This document shows, piece after piece, positions 37,040 to 47,362 of a stretch of DNA of 64,000 bases. Origin of the DNA: Callorhinus ursinus. Lineage: Eukaryota > Chordata > Mammalia > Carnivora > Otariidae. The DNA lies in contig NW_020312935.1 of NCBI RefSeq assembly GCF_003265705.1, positions 4,389,392 to 4,453,391 of the forward strand, in the 5' to 3' direction. A model generated the notes under the pieces. That model worked only from the letters and a program-made list of their open reading frames with translations, did not search any database and was not told the DNA's origin. The position numbers and the translations under genes were made by a program. Numbering within the stretch: the first letter of the stretch is position 1; every line of letters begins with the position of its first letter.

Positions 37040-37393
37040 CCTTTTTGCTTCCTCTCTGGGCTCAGACCTAGTTTGTGGTGACATGGCTAAACAGACCAAG
37101 AAGGTCAGAATCATTGGTTCATATGAGACCCATTATGGTGCCTCTCGCAGGAAAACGGTGAAAAAGACTAGAAATAAGCCAGCATGCCAAGCACACTTGC
37201 TCCTTCTGTGGAACAACCAAGATGAAAAGACGAGCTGTGGGGAGCTGGCATTGTGGTTCCTGCATGCAAATAGTGGCTGGTGGGACTCAGACCTACACTA
37301 TCACTCTGCAGTCACAGTAAAGTCAGAGGCCATCAGAACCTGAAACACGTGTAATTTACTTTGAAATACTACAACCAAAAAAAAAAAAAAAAT
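37040..37393 (+). pseudogene. RPL37A: RPL37A (eL43) processed pseudogene
   Basis: An intronless copy of the mRNA for ribosomal protein RPL37A, a small zinc-ribbon protein of the 60S subunit. A short 5'UTR-like stretch precedes ATG at 37083 (MAKQTKKVRIIGSYETHYGA). An extra base after the KK codons near 37165 shifts the frame. The next frame then reads [20 protein letters not shown] and HCGSCM, keeping all four zinc-binding cysteines. A base is lost near 37295, and the last frame ends early after VTVKS and a few residues. The 3'UTR runs into about 17 A at 37377-37393, as in LINE-1-mediated retrotransposition. It sits inside the 3' part of an old LINE-1. I saw no clear target-site duplication. 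Two frameshifts and many substitutions make it non-functional. Confidence 0.93.
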
Positions 37394-37961
37394 AGATGAA
37401 GCAAATCTGGCATAACGTTAATTATCAAAGAGACAAAAAAAAACAAAACATTTTTTTCCAATAAAGGCCAAGATGCAAGAGAAACCAGCAGTTTGAGCAC
37501 TGCTGATGGGAGAGTAAATTGGCAGAACTTTTCTGGAGAGTAATCTTGCAATATGTGTCCAATGTCACAAGTATGTGAAAAATGCTTAAACCCAGCAAAC
37601 CCATCTTCAATAATTTATCACAACTATCAAAATAGGCACAAAGATTTATAAATGTATAAGTTTACCATAGCATTATTTGTGACTATAAAATACTGAGAAC
37701 AACCCCAATGTCCATCACACAACCACCTGAGAGACTACTACCAGGCAGTCACCAAAAACTACACTTTGGAAGAATAATTAAAATTATTTCAATATATTGG
37801 GGGCAGGGGTGCCTGGTTGGCACAGTTAAGTGTCCGACTCTTGGTTTCAGCTCAGGCTGTGATCTCAGGCATGTGAGATCAAGCCCCACGTCGGGCTCCA
37901 TGCTCAGCATGGAGTCAGCTTAAGATAGTGTGTCCCTCTGCCCCTCCCCACGCTCGCTCTC

Positions 37962-38004
<43 letters not shown>

Positions 38005-38300
38005 AATCTTTTTTTTTTTAATAAAGGGCAAATACTGTATGATTTTACCTATATGAGGTACCTACTCAGATGCACAGAGACAGAAAATAGAATGGTGGGT
38101 GATGGAGGGAAGAGAGTGAATGAGTTGTTTGATGGGTACAGAGTTTGAGTTTGAAATTCTGGAGACAGATAGTGGAGACGGTTGCACAATGTGTATGTAC
38201 TTAATTGCCACTACACTGTACACTTGGAAATGGTTAAGATGGTAAATTTTGTTAAGTGTATTTTATCACAGTTAGAAATATATACGTAAAGATATATTGA
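37394..38300 (+). mobile_element. Old LINE-1 3' fragments
   Basis: GCACTGCTGATGGGAGAGTA, GACTATAAAATACTGAGAAC and the end CACTGTACACTTGGAAATGG near 38215, split by the SINE at 37806-38021. Confidence 0.75.
37806..38021 (+). mobile_element. Carnivore SINE, older subfamily, with expanded AAAT tail
   Basis: Older head (GGGGTGCCTGGTTGGCACAG) and a tail grown into about 11 AAAT units (37961-38005). Confidence 0.93.
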
Positions 38301-38423
38301 GGGGCGCCTGGCTGGCTCAGTCAGAAGAGTATGTGACTCTTGATCTGGGGGTCGTAGGTTTGAGCCCTAAAATCCCCGTGCAGAGATTACTAAAAAAAAA
38401 AGTAAATAAATACATTTTTTTAA
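38301..38423 (+). mobile_element. Short tRNA-Lys-type SINE
   Basis: Head-only form ending GTGCAGAGATTACT and an A-rich tail; approximate flanks AAAGATATATTGA and AAAGATATACTAA. Confidence 0.91.
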
Positions 38424-38429
38424 AAAGAT

Positions 38430-38690
38430 ATACTAATACATTTTAAAGAGTAAAAGGCAGGTTACAAAATATTATGTTTATGTATGGTCTCAATTTTGTT
38501 TCATTGATGTCTTATTTATATTTGCACACAGGAAAAAAAGGCTCAGAAAAATATATGTCAAAATGGTAGTAATTATCACTAAGTACTGTGGCTTACAGGA
38601 GAATTTTATTTTCTTTGTGTGTCTGTGTGCTTTTGTGTAATTTCCAGTTTTTCTACAAGCACTTTTATAATCAAAAGCAAAAGTATGTTG
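38430..38690 (+). mobile_element. Possible old LINE-1 3' end
   Basis: ATTATGTTTATGTATGGTCT and GTGGCTTACAGGAGAATTTT resemble L1M 3' UTR sequence. Confidence 0.5.
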
Positions 38691-39334
38691 ACGGAACAAA
38701 TGAAGAAGGGAAAAAAAAAAAGGACAGTCATACTGGCTGCTGACCCTCATGTGAGAATGTCCACAGGTATATTTCCAAATGACATAATAAATGTAATCCT
38801 CCTTGATAATCAAATTATAAAAGGCACGCCAGAGTTTGGGAAATAAAGACCAACTCAGAAGATAAACCATCAGGGAATGAAAAGAGAGGCATATTCCTGG
38901 TTTTAAACAATTCCTGAAGCTGGAGTGGGTTCACCACACCTCTGTGTGCCCAGCAGAAAGGGAAAGACCAGAGGAGCCTCCAATACCACTCGAGTGGCCT
39001 GTCAGAAAGGACAGGCTCAGAAAGAAAAAACCCTCGACTCAATGCAGCACTCTCCCTGGGACTCAACACTCCCCACCCCCACATCTCTCTTAACCTAAAT
39101 CCACTTTCAGAAAATATTTTCTAGACAGCAGACATCAAGAGAAAAAGGAGTCTTTCTTTCCGTGGCATTCCCTCACCACATATGGTACTGCTCTCAATAG
39201 AGGCTTTATGAGGGAGGGTCCAGATACCAAAACCATGGGTTATGCCACTGACCACAAGCAGCAATAAACAGATGTTAGGATTTAGATTTCCATGCAGCAG
39301 AGGCACCCTGAATAATTAAGACAGAGCTTCCATC

Positions 39335-39395
39335 ACATTCCAACATTCGGTAAACGTTTACTGAGTCCCTACCAAGCACAAGGCACTATTTGTAA
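39335..39395 (-). mobile_element. LINE-2 or MIR terminus, reverse
   Basis: CATTCGGTAAACGTTTACTG followed by CTACCAAGCACAAGGCAC fits the shared LINE-2/MIR 3' end; too short to assign. Confidence 0.5.
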
Positions 39396-39400
39396 CACCA

Positions 39401-39428
39401 CCCCCCCCCCCACACACACACACAAACA
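39401..39428 (+). repeat. C-run joined to (CA)n
   Basis: CACCCCCCCCCC followed by ACACACACAC; simple repeat in the intron about 400 bp from coding exon 3. Confidence 0.9.
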
Positions 39429-39821
39429 TACGCCACTTCTTTGTTCTGCTCAAGGACTCAGACTAGGAATTAGGCTGGAGGCATGGGACAGTTTGATTCA
39501 ACATGTCACATGTCACCTGGATTGGGAAAAGAGCAGAGGCAGAGGGAGAGCATTCAACCTCCAGAAAGGATCAAGGGGACACATCACTGCATCCCACCAG
39601 GAGAGCCTGGGGACAAAAGAGGCTGAATCCGGCAGTGCAGGGCTCTGGCCTTCCTAAACCTCCACGACCCATTCCACAGGGAACAGTCACGGCAGCCCCT
39701 GGTCCTGGAGGAAACTGCATCGCCAGGTCTATCCGTGGCGTGGGAGAGAAATCCAAGCCTTGGAATTCTTCTCCCCAACCCCACAAGTGAATCATGTCAG
39801 CCACCCCTTCATCATACGTAC

Positions 39822-39943
39822 TTTTGCCCCCATTGTTCTTCAGGACATTGGAGAGGTTGACAGAGGCGGTGCCTAGCAGTTCATTTCTCAAAGTATGGCA
39901 GCTCCAGACCTTCAAATCTAGATGACTCTGGGCCGTGACATTC
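39822..39943 (-). CDS. WWP2: WWP2 coding exon 3 (C2 domain, residues 73-114)
   Basis: This 122-nt exon encodes NVTAQSHLDLKVWSCHTLRN followed by ELLGTASVNLSNVLKNNGGK, the C-terminal strands of the C2 domain. The acceptor ends TTTTCCAG and the donor is GTACGT, an acceptable but less common variant with C at +4. The last base, A, joins TG of the next exon to give Met114. The frame is open. The intron upstream in transcript direction is short and holds a SINE close to this acceptor. The intron downstream is 31.8 kb. Confidence 0.97.
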
Positions 39944-40159
39944 CTGGAAAACAAAAACTTGATTCATCACATCTGAGCACATTGGTCACTCCTACAACGT
40001 AGAAGAAAACAGATAAACTTGGGTGCCTGGGTGGCTCAGTTGGTTGAGCGACTGCCTTCGGCTCAGGTCATGATCCTGGAGTCCCGGGATCGAGTCCCAC
40101 ATCGGGCTCCCTGCTCAGCGGGGAGTCTGCTTCTCCCTCTGACCCTCTTCCCTCTCATG

Positions 40160-40191
<32 letters not shown>

Positions 40192-40538
40192 CTCTCTCTC
40201 AAATAAATAAACAAAATCTTTAAAAAAAAAAATAATAAATTATAAAAAAAGAAAACAGATAAACTTACTGCTGACATCTTGGAGGGAAGGGAGAAACCTC
40301 AAACAGGAGGACATTCACATGTGTACTCTCTCCCCTCCAAAGCTGACCCTGTAACCATCTAGCTAATAATGAACGCTCTGTGAGCTCAATGATGTAGAAA
40401 CACCTGGCGAGAGGTGCCCTGGGTACCAAAGGCAGAGGAGTTAGCGGGGTCACAGGAAAGCTGGATCTCCCACAACCCCGCTGGAGCACCTCCTCACTTT
40501 CCCCCTGGTTACTGCAAAGAGAAGGGACTTTCTCTTAC
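39944..40538 (-). other. WWP2: WWP2 intron between coding exons 2 and 3 (595 bp, SINE-containing)
   Basis: A short intron with donor GTAAGA and acceptor TTTTCCAG. A SINE at 40021-40250 occupies about 230 of its 595 bp and ends 77 bp from the acceptor of coding exon 3. The unique remainder, 40267-40538, shows nothing recognisable. Confidence 0.9.
40021..40250 (+). mobile_element. Carnivore SINE in the 595-bp WWP2 intron
   Basis: Full-length, little-diverged SINE with an extended CT repeat; perfect 16-bp duplications GAAAACAGATAAACTT at 40005-40020 and 40251-40266. It is antisense to WWP2 and ends 77 bp 5' (in transcript terms) of the acceptor of coding exon 3. Confidence 0.97.
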
Positions 40539-40686
40539 AAAATGATGATTTCATTCCAGAGAAGCTCGGAGCTCCCAATTCGCTTCCCCGTCTTCTTGGT
40601 TTCACTGGGGAGTCCATCCACTGCCACCTCCACAAATGAGTTAATTCGAGGTTGACGATTATGCACCTTGGGTTTTGCTGACACCA
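40539..40686 (-). CDS. WWP2: WWP2 coding exon 2 (C2 domain, residues 24-73)
   Basis: This 148-nt exon encodes the core of the C2 domain: VVSAKPKVHNRQPRINSFVE, then a segment containing VAVDGLPSETKKTGKR and ending LLWNEIIIL. The acceptor is CCTGTCCAG at 40695-40687 and the donor is GTAAGA just below 40539. Phases match both neighbours: its first two bases complete Val24, and its last two bases are joined by G from the next exon to give Leu73. There is no stop or frameshift. The Lys/Arg-rich loop followed by WNE is typical of NEDD4-family C2 domains. Only 595 bp separate it from coding exon 3. Confidence 0.97.
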
Positions 40687-40842
40687 CTGGACAGGAAAGA
40701 AAGGAAAAGTCGAAGATGAGTCAGAGGGCTCCCAGCTGCCCCCCTGTGGCAGATGTTCCGCTCTTTTTTGTTGTTTCTTTTAAAAACTACGTTTGGTATT
40801 TTTTCTGATCCTAAAAAAAAATTACTTTTAAAAAAATGTGAG

Positions 40843-41030
40843 GGGCGCCTGGGTGGCTCAGTTGGTTGGGCGACTGCCTTCGGCTCAGGTCATGATCCTG
40901 GAGTCCTAGGATCGAGTCCCACATCGGGCTCCCTGCTTAGCAGGGAGTCTGCTTCTCCCTCTGACATTTCCCCCTCTTGTGCTCTCTCTCTCTCTCTCAT
41001 TCTCTCAAATAAATAAATAAAATCTTAAAA
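40843..41030 (+). mobile_element. Carnivore SINE near WWP2 coding exon 2 acceptor
   Basis: Full-length; duplication AAAAAATGTGAGG at about 40831 and 41031. It starts 157 bp upstream, in transcript terms, of coding exon 2. Confidence 0.95.
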
Positions 41031-41509
41031 AAAAAATGTGAGGATATTTCAAAAATATGAAGCATAAGAAAAAAAGCACTCCTAACCTGAAAACACTGGG
41101 ATAATTATCATTAAGATGTTGGCAAATCCAGACTTTCCAGACTCTCATCATCTTTTATGCCCCCAATTCTTTAAGAATTCTTCTCCCTCCAAAATCAATT
41201 CTAAATGGCTGCAATATGAGCCAACTGTATAGACATGCCATGATTTAGTTAACTATTCTTTCAGTGCTGAATAGATTACTTCCAATTTTTCACTCTGGGA
41301 AAATCATCATGAATGTATATATTTGCATACATTTCTCAGTGTTCCTCGAAATGATATGAATATTTTTTCTTCAAACTGCTTAATTCCTTTGCAAAAAGGA
41401 TAAACCCATGTAGAGGCCAATATATCCACTTCACCACCATCATACTGAGTATTATGTTTTTTCACTATTTAGAAATCAGAAAAGTAAAAAAAATCATATA
41501 AATTAGGTA

Positions 41510-41740
41510 AGGTTTAACGAGCACTTATGACAGACACTAGGCTAGGCACACATCATCTAAATGAATCCTTAAAACAAACCCATGAGGCAGGGAATATATC
41601 ATCACCCCCATTTCACCCAGAGGAAGCAGGCTTGAGGAAGTTAAGTCATTGCCCCAGGTGACAGAGCCTGGGAGCTTCAAACCAGGATGTGCACCCAGGC
41701 AACCTGACTCCCCACCACACTGTATGTCATTACCAGATTT
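41510..41740 (-). mobile_element. MIR, reverse
   Basis: GAGCACTTATGACAGACACT, CCCATGAGGCAGGGAATATA, CCCATTTCACCCAGAGGAAG and ACAGAGCCTGGGAGCTTCAA. Confidence 0.88.
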
Positions 41741-42463
41741 TGCTTATTTGTTCTATTGCTGTTCTTCAATTACAAGTGAGGTTGTATGTTATCCATGTGT
41801 TTGTTAGCCATCTGCATTTCCTATTCTATCTGTATCCTTCATGTGGCAGCATCTCTGATGTTTATTTGGTACCTGCGAGCCAAGCTGAACAAGTATGCAA
41901 GCATCTTTTAGAGCATATATTAGCCATGGTGGAAACTCCAGGTCACTGGGATAGAACACACCTAAGGTGTCCTCCATCCCATGCCCCAAATCAGAGCATG
42001 TGACTGGCATTTCTTACCCATGAGGCAAGACAGAGCTCCCCTCCAACAAGGTTTAGCAAACCTCTCCCTCCCAGACCCTTCTGAGAGGTGAGAGTCCTAT
42101 CAGGGTCCACAACTTGACAAAGGACAAAACTACCTCTGGATTCTTTTAGCAATACCTGTCTTTTCCGGGCCCAAAGAACAGTAGAGAGCAAGTCAAAGAA
42201 CAACAACAGCAAAAGTTGTGGCTAAGATTCAGAAGCAACAGGGGATGGTACGAGGAGAAACAGGTGGTGGTGGTGGGAAATGTGGTCCAGAGTAGAAAAC
42301 AAGTACTTTTCACATAGACCAAGGTTAACTGAGGCCACCTGGTGGTGGGAGAGCAGCTCTGCACACAGAGCCTTAAAAAGGGGGGGAAGGGAGGAGGACT
42401 AGTTATAATTATAGTCCTATCATTTTGAGCTAGACAGTTTCTTTGAAATCAACAAGTTCATAA

Positions 42464-42588
42464 GGAGGGCACATGATATAATGATTAGCACTTGGTATTA
42501 TATAAGACTGATGAATCACTGAACTCTACCTCTGAAACTAATAATACACTATGTTAATTAACTGAATTTAAATTAAGAAAAAAAAAGA
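42464..42588 (+). mobile_element. Carnivore LINE-1 3' end, about 125 bp
   Basis: 5'-truncated: TGATTAGCACTTGGTATTAT to TTAATTAACTGAATTTAAAT and an A tail. Short flanks ACAAGTTCA on both sides support retrotransposition. Confidence 0.82.
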
Positions 42589-42799
42589 AACAAGTTCAAA
42601 CCCTTCAGTTAATAGTTGAGCCAATTAAATAAGGTGCAGGGAGGTGAGATAATGAATCCAAAATCAGGGAGCTCCCAGGCCAATTCTCGGAACTCTGTTC
42701 TAATGTTTCCTTTTTTGTCCTCCTAGCTTTTTCCCCTAGGTTTTTTTGTTTTTTTGGAGGTTTATTTTTTGTTTTGGAGGGGGTGGGGTTTTTTGGTAT

Positions 42800-43360
42800 C
42801 TTTACTGTCTTTTTTATTTTGACATAATTTCAGATGTTTAGAAAAGTTGCAACAAAAATACAAAGAATTCCTATAAGCCCTTCACCTAAGGGTCACCAAA
42901 TATTAACTTGTTATAATATTTGCTTTATTGCTTTTTTCTCTTCCCTGATTCTCTTTCATACACATACACATCTGTTCCTGAAACTTTGAGAGTGAGTTTT
43001 AGAAGATGCTGTGCCCCTTTTCTTCTAAACACTTCGGTGTGTATTTCTAAGAACAAAGACATTTTCTGATACCATAGTATAATTATCAACACGGAAAAAT
43101 TTAACACCCTTTAAAACTATGATCTAATGTACAGACCTCATTTAAATTTTGTTAAATGTTCTATCAATGTCCATTATAGCAAAAGAGAAAAGAAATTTTT
43201 TTTTTTTTTTTGGTCCAGGACCCAATCTAGGATTACATATTGCAGTTGGTAGTTTTATTTTGAAGTTTCCAATCTACAGAAAGGGTTAAAGAATAGGACA
43301 GTAAATAATTGTATACTCAGCAACAACTATCATTTTGCCCCACTTGCTTTTTCAAAAAGC
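42800..43360. mobile_element. Old L1ME-like LINE-1 fragment
   Basis: TTTGACATAATTTCAGATGT and GGGTCACCAAATATTAACTT are typical of old L1ME sequence. It probably continues at 44265-44960 beyond later insertions. Confidence 0.5.
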
Positions 43361-43369
43361 ATTTTTACG

Positions 43370-43525
43370 GGACACCTGGGTAGCTCAGTAGGTTAAGCAT
43401 CTGCCTTCAGCTCAGGTTACGATCCCAGGGTTCTGGGATTGAGCCCCGCGCCAGTGGGCTTGAACTCACAACACAAAGATCAAAAGTCATGTGCTCTACC
43501 AACTGCGCCAGCTAGGTGCCCCACC
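43370..43525. mobile_element. Head-to-head SINE composite
   Basis: A plus-strand SINE head (43370-43447, GGGACACCTGGGTAGCTCAG to GGATTGAGCCCCGC) is joined directly to a reverse tRNA-Lys-type head (about 43452-43525, ending GCGCCAGCTAGGTGCCCC). Neither has an A tail. Confidence 0.85.
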
Positions 43526-43927
43526 ACATTTGGGGTTTGGGTGTTGTTTTTTTTTTTCTATGTGTGTGTCTATATCATTGCTATTCAAGAGAACCTCGGT
43601 GATAAGGAAAAGTTCTATGCCAACACAGTCTAATGCGTTGCCATGAGATACATGTGACTACCGAGGACTAGGAATATAGCTCTTATGACTGAGGATTTAA
43701 ATTTTTAATTTAATTTTAATCTTAACATAAATAGTTCTATGTGGCTATAGTGGCTATCGTATTGCATAGCACAGGATACAAATATATGATATCCACGTCT
43801 ATATATGTGCATGACTAGGCATATACCCACAAACTTTTTTTTTGGTAATCCATTTGAAAGTTGTAGATATCAAGACTTACCAACCCTAAATACTTCCAGA
43901 ATACAACTCTTAAGAATAAGGATGTTC

Positions 43928-43995
43928 TAAACGTTGTACACTTGAAACTAATATAACACTGTATGTTAATTATACTTCAATTAAAAAAAACAAAC
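43928..43995 (+). mobile_element. LINE-1 3' end, very short
   Basis: GTTGTACACTTGAAACTAAT to TTATACTTCAATTAAAAAAA, the last 70 bp of a LINE-1. Confidence 0.75.
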
Positions 43996-44006
43996 AAACT
44001 AAATGA

Positions 44007-44102
44007 GGGGTGCCTGGCTGGTTCAGTTGGTAGAGCATGCAACTCGATCTCAGGGTCATGAGTTTGAGCCCCATGCTGGGCATAGAACTCCCTTTAAAAA
44101 GG
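44007..44102 (+). mobile_element. Short tRNA-Lys-type SINE
   Basis: GGGGTGCCTGGCTGGTTCAG to GGGCATAGAACTCCC; head-only form after an LINE-1 3' end. Confidence 0.88.
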
Positions 44103-44119
44103 GGGGGGCCAGAAAAGCA

Positions 44120-44258
44120 GGCGCCTGGGTGGTTCAGTTGGTTAAACTCCAACTCCTGAACTCAGCTCAGGTTTTGATCTCAGGGTCGTGAGCTCAAGTC
44201 CTGAGTTGGGCTCCACGCTAGGCATGGAGCCTATTAAAAAAAACAACAACAAAAAAAA
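44120..44258 (+). mobile_element. Carnivore SINE, short older form
   Basis: GGCGCCTGGGTGGTTCAG head running to GGCATGGAGCCTATT and an A-rich tail; separated by a G-run from the preceding SINE. Confidence 0.9.
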
Positions 44259-44264
44259 GAAATG

Positions 44265-44960
44265 AAAGGGAAGGCATTTTCCCACCTAACCACACCGTCA
44301 TTATTATACCTGAAAAAAATTTAGTTAGTCCCTCTATCATTTGATATTCATTACATATCCAAATTTCCCCAATTTTTCCAAACATATTTGTTAGAGCTGT
44401 TTCCCCCAATCCAGGATCCCATCAGCATGAGCAAATTGCATTTGGTTGCTGGTTCCTTAATCTTTTAAAATCTAGAATGCTGGGCGCCTGGGTGGCTCAG
44501 ATGGTTAAGCGTCTGCCTTCGACTCAGGTCATGATCCCAGGGTCCTGGGATCGAGTCCCGCATCGGGCTCCCTGCTCAACAGCAAGCTTGCTTCTCCCTC
44601 TGCCTCTCTCTGTCTGTCTCTGTCTCTCATGAATAAATAAATAAAAGCTTTAAAAAAATAAAAAATAAAAAATAAAATCTAGAATGCTCTCCTTCTTTTT
44701 CCCTGACAATGACTTTTAAAGACTTCCACCAGCTGTCTCATATAATACACCAAATGCTATATTTTTCTGATTGTTTTCTTCATGATGAGATTCACAGTAA
44801 ACATTTTTGTCAAGAATACTACATAGGTTACGTTGCATGTGTCTTACTATACACACTAGGTTGTCCTCCTATTGTGGATGCTAAGTTTGATCCTCTGGTT
44901 AATGTGGGGTCTATCGGGGTCACTCCACTGTAAAGATACATTTCCCCTTCATAAGTTATA
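44265..44960. mobile_element. Old L1ME-like LINE-1, SINE-interrupted
   Basis: CAAATTGCATTTGGTTGCTG, TTTAAAGACTTCCACCAGCT and TGGGGTCTATCGGGGTCACT; the SINE at 44482-44673 splits it. Confidence 0.6.
44482..44673 (+). mobile_element. Carnivore SINE, full length
   Basis: Perfect 15-bp duplications AAAATCTAGAATGCT at 44467-44481 and 44674-44688, in L1ME-like sequence. Confidence 0.96.
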
Positions 44961-45362
44961 ATTAATCAGTGGGATGATTATTTTGAAAGTTTCTTGTTCT
45001 TAAAACACAAGCCAAATTAAAGGCCTCAACATTCAAGCAGATTTATCCAGAAAGTCTAGTTACTGTCTGATGAAATATAAATGGCAATTTCACATCTTCA
45101 CATAGAATTTAGCTTTTAAAGTTAACAAATAAGGCAAAAAAAAAAAAAAAATCACACATGGCCAAAATTATATCCTTGAAAAGCTCTTAGGAAGGCACAG
45201 AACAGAGTCTTTCAATAGGTTCCCACCAGCCAGCTTTGCTTTGTTGTGGTTTTCAGTGTTCAGTTTCTCAGTGTTTCTTGAGTTATGTATCAGATAAAAT
45301 AGCTCACTCATGTTTAAGGACCTTGCTGTATTTTAAAAGTGTGTTTTAAAACTCTAGGACTG

Positions 45363-45537
45363 GGCGCCTGGGTGGCTCAATTGGTTAAGCGACTGCCTTC
45401 GGCTCAGGTCATGATCCTGGAGTCCCGGGATCGAGTCCCTCAGCGGGGAGTCTGCTTCTCCCTCTGACCCTCCCCCTTCTCATGCTCTCTCTCTCTCTCT
45501 CATTCTGTCTCTCAAAATAAATAAATAAATAAAAATC
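45363..45537 (+). mobile_element. Carnivore SINE, small internal deletion
   Basis: Perfect 18-bp duplications TTTAAAACTCTAGGACTG at 45345-45362 and 45538-45555; the CATCGGGCTCCCTGC segment is lost. Confidence 0.96.
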
Positions 45538-46099
45538 TTTAAAACTCTAGGACTGCATGACAGAGAGGCATAAGGGAACTGAGGCAAAGAGGAGGAACAG
45601 CAAAGTCACCTCTCCCAAATCACACCACAGGCTCTCTCAAAGAAACACATGGGACGAGGAACCAGCCACAACTATTTTGTTATTTCGCTTTTTCTCTTTC
45701 TCCCCATATTTTCTTCAGTGGTATTACAGAATCCCTACAGGTTAAATGCATCTGTGTCAGATGCACCTGTATTATCAAGTTAGCTCGTTCCACACTAGTA
45801 AAAATTCACACCGAGGAAAGGCAAACAGAAATCTCTACAAGTCAAATGTGCTCCTGAATAATATGGCCCCAAAACAGGGACTTTATTATGTCACCAGGTT
45901 CTATAGGCAGGCTTCTGTTTTAACCTAAACTTGGTAATTTTTAGACCAGGTAGTAAAATCTAAACTCCCAAGCTCAAAACCCTATGGAATTCACTCTAAT
46001 GCTTCTCCCTCCTCAAGAGGGCTAAAGCAGACATGAGACATCAACAAAAATAATTAAAATGTATCAAGACTACTGTTTTTAAATCAGTAAGTAAATAAG

Positions 46100-46740
46100 A
46101 AACAGCAGAGAGAATATGAATACACAATCTACAGAATAGGAAATCCAAATTTCCCTTAAACATAGGATAAGATGTTAAACATCATTTATAATTAAAGAAA
46201 TGTGAAATAAAACCGCTGAGAAAACAGTTATTTTGGGGCGCCTGGGTGGCTCAGTCGGTTAAGCGTCTGCCTTCGGCTCAGGTCATGATCCCGGGGTCCT
46301 GGGATCGAGCCCCGCATCGGGCTCTGTGATTAGCAGGAAGCCTACTTCTCCCTCTGCCCCTCGCCTTGCTTGCGTTCCCTCTCTCGCTGTCTCTCTTTCC
46401 GTCAAAAAAATAAATAAAATCTTAAAAAAAAATAATAAAGTCTGACAACACATTGTGTTGGTAAAGATGTGGGGAAACAGGCACTCTCATGCACTCCTAG
46501 AAGAGTATTCCTTCCTAGGAAAGCAACCTGGCTCTCAAGATTACAAAACCATATCCCCCTTCATGTATCTTAGAATGTGTCTTAGAAACTGGTAATATTA
46601 GTTTCCTCCAAGCAGGGGCACTGAGCAGCTAGAGGAAAGGAAACCATTTTAAAGTATGTAGAAATGAATAAAATTTACATTTCAGAAATAATAATTTTAA
46701 AAAATGACAAGACGATTTTGCCTCCAAATGACCGTGTCTC
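46100..46740 (+). mobile_element. LINE-1 3' fragment, SINE-interrupted
   Basis: AAAGAAATGTGAAATAAAAC before the SINE, and GTGGGGAAACAGGCACTCTC after it, are typical LINE-1 3' sequence. Confidence 0.7.
46235..46434 (+). mobile_element. Carnivore SINE inside LINE-1 3' sequence
   Basis: Complete element between LINE-1 parts. No clear duplication; the left flank TGAGAAAACAGTTAT recurs before the SINE at 47363. Confidence 0.93.
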
Positions 46741-46944
46741 TGAGAGGCCAGAGCTGTGATACTGAATGCTGTTCCTGGGTCACCAGGCGTCTCTCAGCCC
46801 CGTGACTCTTCTGCAGAGCTAAGACTACCAAAGCAACCTTCTGTCACTGAAGCAATATTCACTGACAGACCACTACATGTCCGGCCATGTTCCATGTCAC
46901 TGAGGTATCAAAAGGAACCCAAACAGACAAAATCACTATTCTAC

Positions 46945-46976
46945 GTGCTCTCTCTCTCAAATAAATAAATCTTTAA
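46945..46976 (+). mobile_element. SINE 3' tail fragment
   Basis: GTGCTCTCTCTCTCAAATAA then ATAAATCTTT: the end of a 5'-truncated SINE. Confidence 0.7.
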
Positions 46977-47117
46977 AGAAAATAAAGCCATGAGGTTGGA
47001 CAAGATCGCCTAGGGAGTAAGTACAGACAGAAAAGGGCCCTGAGGCACGAAGGAATCACCATTTTCAACAATTTTTGCCAAAAGTTCCTTTTATCCTTCT
47101 TAAGAACTCCACCTATA

Positions 47118-47319
47118 GGGACACCTGGGTGGCTCAGTGGGTTTAAGCATCTGCCTTTGGCTCAGGTCACGATCTCAGGGTCTTGGGATTGTGCCCCACG
47201 TCTCATCTCAGACTCTCTGCTCAGTGGGTAGTCTCGTCTCCCCCTCTATCCCTCCCCGCCCCCCCACGTGTGCTCTCTCTCTCTCTCTGTTTCAAATAAA
47301 TAAATAAAATCTTTAAAAA
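47118..47319 (+). mobile_element. Carnivore SINE, older subfamily
   Basis: GGGACACCTGGGTGGCTCAG head, full body and tail, moderately diverged; no exact duplication found. Confidence 0.93.
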
Positions 47320-47362
47320 GGAAGAATTCCTTTTTAAAAATTGCTTGAGAAAACAGTTATCT

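Larger units (their letters stand above)
33600..37040 (+). mobile_element. Degenerate LINE-1 ORF2 and 3' sequence
   Basis: Broken remnants of reverse-transcriptase ORF2: GGTTTTACGGGTGAGGTCTT near 34350, a counterpart of the conserved DGF region, TTCCAAAGCTGACAAAAATA near 34470, and ATTCTAGGTAGGA near 35390. It has many stops and is interrupted by several SINEs and a second LINE-1 3' end. Confidence 0.7.
8047..39821 (-). other. WWP2: WWP2 intron between coding exons 3 and 4 (31.8 kb)
   Basis: This long intron holds most of the repeats listed separately: about 30 SINEs, several LINE-1 fragments, LINE-2, MIR and MER5-like DNA, plus an RPL37A pseudogene. Stretches where I recognise nothing are 8050-9800, 9940-10780, 11760-12180, 13000-13880, 14350-15010, 15150-16000, 17250-17855, 20060-20640, 20750-21380, 21800-22800, 26900-28150, 31300-31825, 32400-32570 and 38850-39330. 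A GC-richer patch at 8640-8900 has no exon-like structure. Confidence 0.85.
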
